The notes beneath the pieces are model-generated. The model ran no database searches. It saw only the letters and a program-made list of their open reading frames with translations, and had not been told where the DNA came from. The translations under genes and the position numbers were made by a program. A stretch of 64,000 nt of DNA from Stenopsyche tienmushanensis (lineage: Eukaryota; Arthropoda; Insecta; Trichoptera; Stenopsychidae). The stretch covers positions 868,001 through 932,000 of the forward strand of contig WACJ01000525.1 in assembly GCA_008973525.1 (NCBI GenBank), in the 5' to 3' direction. Positions 12,823 through 23,509 of this stretch are shown piece by piece (position 1 is the first letter of the stretch; every line of letters begins with the position of its first letter).

Positions 12823-13402
12823 TTCAAATATAACCCGGAATTTTGTTACACACAATACAAATTTATTAGTGATATATAAAAATACAAATGTAGTACATAT
12901 CTTATTTTTGTACATAGTTCCTTTAATTAGAAATAGATTTATTCCATCAGATAGAAAGATTCTTGATCCCGCTACTGAAGAAATTAGACGAGAAGTGGCA
13001 TCCTTTGTTGCGCAACGCGTAATTATTCGTTTTTATTTAAGCAGTCTTAACTCTTTCTATTCCCAGTCTTTCGAGTCCCAAAATACCGGCACTGTTTCTC
13101 GAATTTCAGACCTTCATGAAACTTTTGGGCCCAATCAAACGCGTAGAGTAGCATTATTAAACTGTGTCATAAGTCTTCTCAAAATTTCACGCCTTCGCTT
13201 ACGAGAAAAATAATAATTACGCGTTGCGCAACATACGATGGTAATTCTCGCCTTCTTTCTTAAGTGACGGGATCAATATTAAAAGAAGAAACAAGATCAA
13301 TGACATAATTTTTTTTCTAAAGAAGAAAACTACGTAGCAAAATAAGATACTCTATTTATTAGATAATAGATTTGTATAACAAAATTCCGGGTTATATTTG
13401 AG
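12823..13402. mobile_element. Long-inverted-repeat (foldback/MITE-like) element
   Basis: The ends are TCAAATATAACCCGGAATTT... on the left and its complement ...AAATTCCGGGTTATATTTGA on the right, a match of 25 bases (TCAAATATAACCCGG-AATTTTGTTA). Inner arms also pair: TGTTGCGCAACGCGTAATTATT at about 13006-13027 versus its complement at about 13210-13231, and TTGATCCCG against CGGGATCAA near 12963 and 13267. The whole 580 bp is thus an imperfect palindrome. The 114-codon + ORF inside (12869-13213) is a by-product. No clear target duplication. Confidence 0.75.
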
Positions 13403-13995
13403 TCTCCTTCATAGTTAAACAGATCAATGGCTATTAGAAATGAGTACTTTTTGGCTATGATAATCGACAGGAAGATTTGTCATTTCAGTTCCTTTCGAAA
13501 ATCGAGATTTCTTTGCTTTCCCAATCAGCAAAAGTTTCATTTTACGATTTTCTAATGCGTTTTCGCAACACATAACAATTCTTTATTTAGATGATTTATG
13601 TCTAGGAGCAAACTTTTCTCTCATTGAAGCCAGGGTTTTTGTCGACAAGCACTTTCAGCACAGCTCTGTCTCATTTGGATTATAGATTTGATCGGGTTGC
13701 AAATGTTCTCTTTGTAAATATTCTCGAAATTCGATGCAGAATTCATCAGCAGCTTCAACCAGTTTTATAAATGCAATATATTAAATATTGTTATAATGTA
13801 TATTTTAAAATAATATACGAAAATAGTCCCAAAAGTATCCAGCCTAATTTAACGAAACTAACTAGATTTTGTAATTTAAAACTAAAAAACTAATTAACTA
13901 AGATAGATAAATACATAGTTATTATGGGTAGGGGGAAATCTAGACTCGTTCACGACCTCATTTGGCGCCAACCACCTATGTAAGTTAGCCTCTAA

Positions 13996-14205
13996 GGGAG
14001 CTTCCGTCACCGTACAGAACATAGAAGGCACCGGGTATCGCCGAAAATGACGCAAAAACCCCTAAAAAAAGCCTATGCATCCAACCGGTCCGATTTTCGG
14101 ACCGCTGACCTGACGAATGAGTGCTTCGCAATTGAACGCCATACTCAAATATGTCTACAGAACGATTACAAATTTTCATTACGAAACGAAGCTTTCTGGG
14201 TCGGT
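13996..14205 (+). repeat. Unclassified interspersed repeat, copy A
   Basis: Matches the reverse complement of 39735-39955 over about 200 bases. Shared blocks: GAGCTTC, CATAGAA, CGGTCCGATTTTCGGACCGCTGAC (CGGTCCGCTTTTCAGACCGCTGAC in the other), GAACGCCATAC, ATCTACAGA, CTCATTAC.AAACGAAG. A GGTCCG/CGGACC hairpin sits in the middle. No termini or coding capacity recognised. Confidence 0.65.
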
Positions 14206-15300
14206 ATTCTGCGCCCGTGGCGGGCGTCTGCTTTGCAACCCCCTTCTTACGGCCTTGTTTGAAGGAATCAATTGTACATCAATTGTCCATAAACTTCATT
14301 CACGTAAGCGCTTAGATTATTATTTTCTTTAAAAAACGTACGAATCAAAGGATTTCTTTAAATTTATCTTCTCGGTATTGCGTTAAAAAAAAGGTAAATC
14401 CCAATTTATTAGACTCAAATATAGCCTTTTTCTAACACGGCATACTTTTCGGATTTTTTCAGAATATGAAGATTCCTCGATCGAATTCCATTAAATTGAC
14501 GGTTACCGTAAACCTAGTGTTAAATCCACAAGACGAAACAAAAATCAAAGAAACGCCGCCCCGTTGATATTATTTTTGCATTCGTTTTATTTTGTCCTTT
14601 ACGACGTGTCAGTAATTAAGCTGTCGTTCTCCTTGCGGGCATTCATGCACAAAATGAATTATATCAATGGGTACATTCTTTGATGAAGCCACAATTTCGA
14701 AGTCATCCAGATGTCCAAGATACTGTTCGTGACCCCTAAACGCCCGGAAGGAAGTACGGTGGGTGATTCCTCAACATTTCTCAAGATTTAAAAATATGAT
14801 GTGTACTTCTCAGCCAACGGAGCAAGAAGGACTTCCTCTGATACCTGTCGAGTCACACCTGCTGATTACGACCAACTACCACGCACGCTAATTTGTCGAC
14901 AAGCGGAAAAATCACTAAACTTTCTCAAGTTCGTTGACGACATTCACAAAAAAAAATACAACAAGCGTTCGAAGAATCATATAAGAGTACCCATAAAACA
15001 GTAGATCGTAAATTTATATGGGCCCAATATTTAACGGCCATTTTATATGGTGATGTATTGTATGCAGTGAGTTTTTCCCATGTTCATCCTGGTCTATCGT
15101 CAATTTCACCAGATCATGAGCTCTCAGTGCTTTGATAAAGGATTGAGGATATCATCATATTTTGCGCAATATTTGTGGTTAATGGTGCATAAATCTCAAG
15201 CAAGGAGCATCACATTCAAATAAATATGGTGTACGCATGACAGCTCAAGCGCTTTAAATTTATTTAAGACTTTCCTGCAGATATGACATATGACGAATAT

Positions 15301-15360
15301 CATCATCATCAGCACAATGGAGTCCAAAGCGGAACGAAGGCCTATTCAGAGCGTTCCATT
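15301..15360 (+). repeat. LINE 3' tail-like fragment (CATCATCATC repeat)
   Basis: CATCATCATCAGC followed by 'ATGGAGTCCAAAGCGGAACGAAGGCCT' resembles the widespread insect repeat in which a CATn run is followed by 'GTCCACTGCTGGACATAGGCCT'. It is decayed. The assignment to an RTE/SINE-type 3' end is from general familiarity only. Confidence 0.35.
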
Positions 15361-15460
15361 TATCGTAATATTGACCTAATATAATTGTGCCAATATATTT
15401 TTTTCTGATTTTATCCACCGTCTTTTCAAATTTTATCATTTTGTTTTTCCTTGCATATTC

Positions 15461-15600
15461 TTAACCCTTTGAGTAGTGAGTTAATTTAAAATCTTAATAG
15501 CCTTAGATGCTATATTTGCTTGTCTGCCACTTATTATCCGTACAAATCCTCTTATCAGTCAGGACCGCAGCAGTGCGTATGAAGCTTATATTTAACACTT
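15461..15600 (-). repeat. TTAA-associated repeat, copy 2 (reverse orientation)
   Basis: Begins TTAACCCTTTGAGTAGTGAG and continues as the complement of the ends of the copies at 7030-7352 and 20535-20921, through TGCTTGTCTGCCACTTATTA and GTATGAAGCTTATATTTAACACT. This copy keeps an intact TTAA at 15461-15464 next to the CCCTTTGAG end. The rest of the element is missing. Confidence 0.65.
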
Positions 15601-15604
15601 TCGT

Positions 15605-16958
15605 CGCCCAATGTGAATTGATGCTGTTTTTCACAGGGCCTAAATTTGATAGTCGGAGCGTAAACAGAAGGAATAGCGATACAATATTATAACGCACGCG
15701 ATAAACACGGACGACATGTGGCGCATCTTTTCTCAGGTGTTGTTTTATCTTAGAACAATAAGCTTGACTCTGTCATTAATCAAATTAACAAAAATAAAGT
15801 GATGATAAGAAGGTACGAAAGAAATAAGGGTAGAAATGTAAGTTTTGAGATCGAATGATATTATCTTCTAACAAATTTATAAATTGATAGCAAATGAAGG
15901 ATAATGCTTTTAAGCTGCAACATTTCCTTTCTTTGTAAAGTCACACATGTTATGGCTTTAGCTCTTTTTGGTGTCATAAATTATCCATCCTTCATGCATT
16001 CCGAGAAAATTTGCTTTTTTGCATTTAACCAGATGTGGCATGCAAGCATCGATACTCTATAATCAGTTGCGGGCGTCAGTTCATGCGTCACCCAACCACT
16101 TAGCCTCGAGACTACCTAATCATACATAACAAATATGTACCAAATAAAATTTCTTATTATATCAAATTTATCTGTTTTGACTTCATCCTATAAAACGTTA
16201 TCGAAAATGGCACGGAGGAGCAAAACAAACATCGTATACGCTTGGGGTCGCCTATAAAAAGAAATGAGTAAATCATGTATGATGGGTTGATTCCAGGATT
16301 CTCAATGTAGATTCGGGTTTAAAATGATAAAAAATACATCGTCAATAAATTTGAATTCGTTGAAACGTTCAGTCTTATATTTTCCAATAATCTTGTTCTT
16401 GTTATATTGTTATGGGCAGTGTTGAACGTTACCGGAATTCTCGCTACAATAAGAATATTTAGTTTTCTTATCGTATATATTTTTATTACAATATAATATT
16501 TGCTATTGATCGAGAGATAAGAATGTTCTATGCTAAAATAATATTTAGCCAATGTGCTAAAATAATTGAGTAAACACTATTTTGTAAATGCTCCATTGGA
16601 AATGCTCAAATTTTCGTATCAGTTTATGTTGAATAAATATCATAAGGCAATGTCAGGGTTCAAAACTGCTTATATTATAGAAATAAGATTATAAAAAATA
16701 TATATAATAGTGAATAATCAATATAATAAAATCAGGGGTTATTTAGTTATCATCATCGGAAAAACCTCCCACAAAATTCTCACATACAGCAATTTTTTCT
16801 ATGAAAATTAAAATAATGGGTCTCTTTAATAAACAAATAGAGTATACTCTCGATTATCTGGGCTAGTGATTTTTAACTGTTTTTTGAGATTTTTTAAATT
16901 CCCTATTCATGTTTTCAAAACATTTCAAATTGTCTAATACTCCCATATATTTCAGATA
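15605..16958. other. AT-rich intergenic DNA
   Basis: No gene, RNA or repeat recognised; short ORFs such as 16319-16552 (-) are AT-driven. Confidence 0.6.
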
Positions 16959-17518
16959 CAGTAAACCCGCGGTAATCCGACTCTAGGCTAATCCGTCACC
17001 CCCCGTAGTCCGACATCTCAATAAAGTATAGCACATGTGCACGATAAAGCTTTATATAAGTAAAACATGCAAAAATGTCATTCTGGACCGCCTAAATCGT
17101 AATGAATATCGTCAAGAATATTGAAGTCGTCAAGTAAAAGTCAAGCTTTCAAGAAAGCTAAGCATCCAGAGGCGGTGGAAGCTTTGTATATGTAGTTTCT
17201 TCAGGAAAGACATACGCCTGTTTCTGAGCCCATTTTGGCCATGAAATCAAAGTTGTTTTACAAGGAGATAACAAAAAAGAAGACTTTATAGCTAGCACGA
17301 GAGAGTTAAAACGCTTCAAAAATCGTCGTGGAATACGTTTGATGACGTTAACAGCTTTTAATTATTTTATAACTGCTATGGCCATTGTGTTTATGATGTT
17401 AATTCTATAATAATTAAAAGTACTCATTAAAAAAAACGGATTACAAGGGGTCGGGGATAGTACTCTATAGTCCGGCAATGCCTTGCAAAACGTTTGCCGG
17501 ATTACCGCAGATCTACTG
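16959..17518 (+). mobile_element. pogo/Tigger-type DNA transposon relic, copy 1
   Basis: The left end TA|CAGTAAACCCGCGGTAATCCGA pairs with the right end, whose complement is CAGTAGATCTGCGGTAATCCGG. CAGT starts with a flanking TA are usual for this superfamily. Internally, KAKHPEAVEALYM, a stop, FLQERHTPVSEPILAMKSK and FYKEITKK resemble the CENP-B-type HTH ('ALykWF...R....pvSgpml..KA'), and LKRFKNRRGIRL matches the second HTH block. Only about 560 bp with premature stops and no DDE domain, so non-autonomous and dead. It shares sequence with 50722-51221. Confidence 0.75.
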
Positions 17519-17519
17519 C

Positions 17520-18498
17520 ATCACAATTAGGGAATCCAATCCCGAGCCAAAATTTCGATCCCGGGATTTCGGGATTTCATTAGACAATCCCGGGACCAGT
17601 CCCGGGATCCCGGGATTAGGGATTTTCAATATTTTAAGAAATTACCTTGATGAATTTGATCAAAAATTACTAATAAGTCCATTTGTTCAATATAAAAAAT
17701 CACTTGAAGGCCAAAGAATTTTATTTATTTAAGAAAAGATAAAAATACAATTCAAAAATAGATAAATAAAACACTAAAAAATTCAAATATTATTTTGAAA
17801 ATATGCCCGAAATAACATTAACATTAAACATTAGTGTTTCGTCATTTAGTCTGGATTTGATATTGGAAGTCAGACAACTTGCTGCTGAGAATGCACGCTC
17901 AGCTTCCACACTCGTTGGAGGTATCGTCATCAGATATTTAAATGCTAGTTCGAGTTGATGATCGCGTGAGCCCTCATTTTCGTATAACACCATCAATGTG
18001 ACTGATAAAATTCCTTTCTGCTGAGACACGGACTAAAAATCGCAAAATTCCCGATTTCCCGACAAATTATTTATTTCCGTCGCTGCAGATGAATACTTAT
18101 ATACTATAATACTTTGATGTGATTCGTAATTATATTACGTAGGAATACAAAAATTCTGAACCCCGTATCTATTATATTTCATATCGATATTCCCACTATT
18201 AGAGTCGAGGTGTAGTAAATACATCACCGGTAGGGAAATGTTACTATAGCAATTTTAAAAACATAAATGTACGCTATATATGTATACATAGATTAGACAG
18301 TCACTGCTCCTATGCGTCGCCTAAGTTCGCCAATTAGTAATTACGCCACTGTTTCCAAGCGTCCAAATTTCGTCGGAAATGTCTCGTAGCCTTCATCGTG
18401 TTGGTGAGGTGTATTTTCGGGATTACGTTTTCTAATCCCGGGATTCTTAAGTACCTAAAACTGTCCGGGATCCCGGGATTGGATTCCCTAATCACAAT
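17520..18498 (-). mobile_element. hAT-family element with perfect 8-bp target duplication (element 17528-18490)
   Basis: Terminal repeats TAGGGAATCCAATCCCG (17528) and CGGGATTGGATTCCCTA (ending 18490) are flanked on both sides by ATCACAAT (17520-17527 and 18491-18498), the 8-bp duplication typical of hAT. The minus strand at 17790-18029 encodes PPTSVEAERAFSAASCLTSN plus IKSRLNDETL, the C-terminal hAT dimerisation domain. The catalytic core is missing, so this 963-bp copy is an internally deleted relic. It lies immediately beside the right end of the Tigger relic. Many internal CCCGGGA palindromes (sub-terminal repeats) lie near both ends. Confidence 0.9.
17790..18029 (-). pseudogene. hAT transposase C-terminal dimerisation fragment
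   Basis: A frame of 79 codons. Residues about 30-72 match the hATC signature: LAFKYLMTIPPTSVEAERAF, then SAASCLTSNIKSRLNDETL. In complete hAT transposases this region mediates dimerisation and completes the RNase H-like fold; here it is detached from any catalytic domain and lies wholly inside the element at 17528-18490. Confidence 0.8.
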
Positions 18499-20534
18499 GC
18501 ATCAAATTTGTTTCCATTTCAGGAAGCGTTACTGGCTTTACTTTTGTGTTATTCTATATGTAGCATCCAATATCGTTATATTTTTTTCAGAAATTGATCA
18601 AGTTGTCATCTTCCTCGGCAAAAGTTTTCAGAAGATTTTGACGATGAAGCATTTCGTTGATGATATTCGTATAACGTCCATTGGCTGAATCAAAGATGTC
18701 ACATTAGGGGGCAAAAATTTTGCAATCGTTTGTTTTCAATATGCATTTGTAAGTGCGAAAAATTACAAAAAGCTGTAAAATACCTGTTAGCATCAACAAA
18801 AAAATATTACAGCACGCAATAAATCGGAACGCACTATCATCATTACAACATGCGAATGATGGTCGGATTTCATAATGTGCTTCACATAGTATTTTATGCA
18901 TTGAACGCATTTCCGATTTCTCGATGTTTCTATTATATTACGACTACTGAGAACTTTCTTGCATTGGCGCCAGCAACGTCAGCCCAATTTCTACTTCCAC
19001 GATTTAACGCTTTTTTTTTTCAAATTCAATGACAACAAATCAGCAGAAATTCAATCGACAGGAGAGTCGAGACAATACCTGTGAGAGAGTCCAATTTCTT
19101 GAGGTGGAGCAAACATTGAGCGAATTGACCGAACCGATTTAATATCATGCCTTGGAATTCTAATGTGGTTGTTTACTGTTGTCGTTCAATTGACGCAAGA
19201 ACACGAGACTTGTTAATGGACCACCGGGATGTTATATCTGCATTTGAAATGTGATATTTGGAACAATGGATCTAGGACTAATGCTGATAATTCGATGTGT
19301 TCTCTCACTGGTATTTGATTACGTCAAGATATCATTTGATGCGAGAGTGTTGTTTAATCAATGGTTATATTTAAAATTAAATAACAATAAATCTGTGAGT
19401 ATATGTGCAATTTACAAAGACTTGTCAACTAAATCCACAACAATAAGCTCTATGCTCATCTCTGTATTATACCGTTTGTCGGATCATTGCAAACGTTTCT
19501 TCTAAATCTGAACCGTGACAATTTGAACATATACTGGATTTGGATGCCTCAAGATTGCGTCATTCTGATCCTATGGCACACAAGCCGCCCAAAGTTCCCA
19601 GAACATTAAAAAGCTTCTTGTTATAACGACCATTGTCACCTATAAACGGTCGAAATTTCCGTCGGGGTGTGAAGACTTTTTTCTCCAAGGCGACTGGAAT
19701 GTATGATTGGAAGCCATAAATAATAACATTAAAGTCACAAGCCTCGGGTTGGGTGTTGTGTGCTAAGCGAGAAGAACAATAGGGCTCATTCACGGAGCTC
19801 GGAGGACTGCAACCATTGTGTAATAAAGTCTGCAGATTCGTCACGCACGCAGCACAGCAAAAGAGGTGATATGCGACACGACAACGGCAAGTGGTCATTA
19901 TTTGTTTGGTCAACGCCACACGTTTTGTCCGATCGAGGACCTTAAAAAAGAAAAACCACATTTCGAGCACGTACATGTGTTTTACTCCGACCGCGTATCC
20001 AAAGGGTTAACGACACAAATTTGCTTCCTCTTGCGTAGGCACCGACACCAATAATGACAACGATCTCGAAAACTTCGACGCAACAACTCTATCATCAAAT
20101 AATGTACAAATTTCGGTTACAAATAACAAAAAGCCACCCCTCAATAATAAGACTTTACATATGAAATGACCGAATTTGTAGTTGGGAATCGAGAATCATT
20201 TTTTCAATAAAACAAATTATATTAAATGAAGCTATATAAATAAGCTCTATCTAAATAAGCGATAATGATAATTTCGATCAGGGATTTCCAAACATGTTAA
20301 TATTTATAAAAAATAGACATTATGCAAATAATATTCAAAATGGCGAAAAAGACGAGCCTGTCAGTGAAAGATCTAATGAATAAGGGGATGTGGTACAATT
20401 TAAGAATTGAATTATATAGAAATTGTGATTCTAGGTGTGTGTGACTGAGTATTTTATTGATTAGTATTGGCAGTTTTCTTTGACCCGTATGGTGGTACGA
20501 TCGCCTATTTGCGAGCGAATTCCAATAATTCACG
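18499..20534. other. Intergenic DNA with a GC-richer island at about 19.0-20.1 kb
   Basis: A 138-codon minus frame (19560-19976) and overlapping + frames (19760-19945, 19866-20054) occupy the island. Cysteines occur in the minus frame but no known domain is apparent. CAAAGGGTTAA at about 20003-20013 resembles the TTAA-family end but the rest of the repeat is absent. No gene called. Confidence 0.45.
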
Positions 20535-20921
20535 AAGAGCGTTCTTACATGTTAAGCTCGGAGAAACAAAGACGGGGAGATTACCTTGCAGATCAGAGAC
20601 TCTAAATGGGAGACAGAGACAGAGAGAATATCTTGCGTACATCATTCGATTGTATAGATCGTTAATTCACATTTATCGACTCATAATGATGCGTGAATGA
20701 TATAATGAATCGATTTCAAGTGTATTGTTTATGTTTACTTGAAGAAATTACCGAATATTGTATGCTATCAACAGTGTTAATTTATTTATATACAAGCTTC
20801 ATACACACTGCGACGGTCCTGACAGATAAGTGGATTTGTATGACGATAAATGACATACAAGAGAAATACAGCATTTAAGATTATGAAGATTTTAAATTAG
20901 CGCACTATTCAAAGGGTTCAA
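20535..20921 (+). repeat. TTAA-associated repeat, copy 3
   Basis: Collinear with 7030-7352, including GAGACAGAGACAGAGAGA, AATCGATTTCAAGTGTATTG, CCTGACAGATAAGTGGATTTGTA and the end TTTTAAATTAGCGCACTATTCAAAGGGTT. It has an extra segment (about 20762-20795) relative to copy 1. Confidence 0.7.
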
Positions 20922-22760
20922 TTTTATATACAAATTGTCAATTTTACGATAATATGAATCGAATCTAATTGCTTCCCTTTCTTTATCTACCACAGAGTAA
21001 TCATGTAAGTGTTTTTTGACGTAATAACAACTTGAGTGCATGTCCTGGAGCTTCATTTGCATTTAACCAACGTCCAGATCTCTTTCTGTCATCATACAAA
21101 ATCAGCTTTTCAGCATGAATTCGATTTAAAAATTATGTTTTATTATTTCGAATCATCAATGAAGAACACACCCCTAAACGGTTTAGTTTCTAACCATCTG
21201 TCAATTTATGCAACATCCACTTTTCCAGCGTTCCCGTATTGCAGTAAAGTGTGGACTCGAACTATTATGTGTGGATTAGCTTCCATCATAACTGTCAAAT
21301 TTTCTTTCTTCCCCCTTTTCTAAAATCAATTTATTAATTTGCTAACCATTCGGAAAATTCTGATAAAAAAATCTATACAACTGAACTAAAGTAATCTTAT
21401 ATTCAAATGTTATTTAAACACTTGTTAGATTTTCTTATGATCTAATGCCCCAATAACTAAAAATCCTTTTTGTATATATATGTGTATAGATATTTTTTAA
21501 ATTCAAATTAGTTGTATCCTACATCCAGAAAATTTGATTCAATAAGTGGCTATTCTTCACGGACCCACAGACGAACTTTTACTTCTAACGACGTGTTAAA
21601 TTGGGACACGTTTGATTACAGTCATCACATCTATTGTACGTTTACAGGAAGTGAAAGGTTCAAAACGGAAGTTATCTATATACCAACATAAATAAATGGC
21701 GCCATTTGTACATTGTATTGGGCGCCATCTCTATGAATGGCCACCGCATGAACCAGTGCTCCACATACGCTCCACTGTCCAGGAAGATAAGAACATTTTA
21801 TCTCACAAGAAGTTGATTTAATTGGCTTTGATACATGCACGTGGCTCTATGGTCTGTGAATGAAACAACTAATCTGCTGACCCCACAGATCTGGTTCGTT
21901 AGCTACAGCTGCTGCGGAACTTTGCTCTCGCCACACAAACAACAAATATCTCTTTTATACTTGTTTTTTACCATTTTTTTTCTCTTATTCAGTGCCTCTG
22001 TGATATCATATCATGTATTGATACAGTATTAAATGATTCATCCCGGGTCGAATTAATTTCATAATGGGAACTGCCAGCCGTCTTGAAACGATTCAGTGCT
22101 TGTTAAGCGTGGCTGAACAAACAGTTGCTGAATGAACAATGATAACGCTCAGTGATAAGTTTGTTCTTTCGCGCCATGGGCCAAGAGTCTGATTGCTCAA
22201 CGCAAGTCACAGCTTTGAGATACTCTAGAAATCCCACGACGTTTCCCATGGTTTGCTCCATGGAGATAACGATAAACTCAAATCGGATTCCGTTTCAAAT
22301 GTCAACGGTCAAATTGCAAGAGATAACATGGCTACCACCAGTAAAGTAAACAATAACTCATTCAAGCGATTGTATTTTTCGATTTCAAAATCGCGCAAAA
22401 GTGAAACGGGACAATGCACAAAAAAACCGAAGACTCAACAATTGATTGACCGCGAGCGATAGAAATTCGTCACAAAAAAATATTGTAGTTCTGCCATACA
22501 TTTATTCAACAGCAGCAGCTGCAGCCATCGAGAGTGAGACATTAAAATAAAATTTATCTCCTTGACACCGGTGTCTTGTTAACCTCTCGTTTCGTTTTTT
22601 ATCATCCGAATTATTCGGGGTCAAATATTGAATTAGACAGTGTCAACTTTGAGGCAATAACCAATTTGTTGACATCAAAGTTACTCCAATGTGGAGTGTG
22701 GAAAAGTGCGTTCAATTGACCTTTGATGAAGGAATATCGCCACATTCTATATGGGCACAA
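20922..22760. other. Intergenic DNA with a GC-richer island at about 21.8-22.5 kb
   Basis: Short overlapping + frames (21835-22032, 22152-22349, 22253-22462) show no domains. Nothing else recognised. Confidence 0.5.
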
Positions 22761-22761
22761 T

Positions 22762-23509
22762 TAGGAAATCCAATCCCGGGCCAAAATTTCGATCCCAGGA
22801 CTTCGGGATTGCATTAGACCATCCCGGGATCAGTCCCGGGATCCCAGGAGCGGGATTTTCAATAGTATAAGAAATTACATTGATAAATTTGATCAAAAGT
22901 TACTAATAAGTCCATTTTTTAATAAAAAAATATAAACTGAAGAATTTTATTTATTTAAGAAAAGATAAAAATACAATATGATAACCGCGCGAGCCCCCAT
23001 TTTCGTATAGCCCCATCAATGTAACTGATGAAATTCTCTCTGCTGAGACACGGACTAAAATTCGTAAAATTCCCGATTTCCCGACAAATTATTTATTTCT
23101 GTCGCTGCAGATGAATACTTACATACTATAATACTTTGACCTGATTCGTAATTATATTACGGAGGAATACAAAAATTCTGAACCTCGTATCTAATATATT
23201 TCATATAGATATTCACATTATTAGAGTCAAGGTGTAGTAAATACATCACCGGTAGGGAACGGTTAATATAACAATTTGAATAAAATATATGTATACATAG
23301 TTACTGCCCCTAGGCGTCGTTTTAGGTCGCAAATTAGTAGTTACGCCACTGTTTTCAAGCGTCCATATTTCGGCGGAAATGTCTCGATTTACTAGCCTTC
23401 ATCGTGCCGGTGAGGTGTACGATTTCTGTTAGATACAAATTTTAATCCATAATTTTTCGGGATTACGTTTACTAATCCCGGGATTCATGAGCACGTAAAA
23501 TTGTCCGTG
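22762..23509 (-). mobile_element. hAT-family relic, copy 2 (same family as 17528-18490)
   Basis: Begins TAGGAAATCCAATCCCGG (one base off the copy-1 terminus) and follows copy 1 to about 23509, ending in GGGATTCATGAGCACGTAAAATTGTCCG before similarity stops. It lacks the hATC-coding segment present in copy 1 but keeps a stretch (GATTTCTGTTAGATACAAATTT) that copy 1 lost. Strand given as for the transposase in copy 1. Confidence 0.8.

Noticed and set aside
12869..13213. 114-codon + ORF
   Set aside because: Entirely inside the 12823-13402 palindromic element, crossing both inverted arms, so not an independent gene.
19560..19976. 138-codon minus ORF near a CAAAGGGTTAA string, considered as a piggyBac-type coding fragment
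   Set aside because: No DDE-type motif or similarity to piggyBac transposase could be seen; overlapping frames on the other strand.
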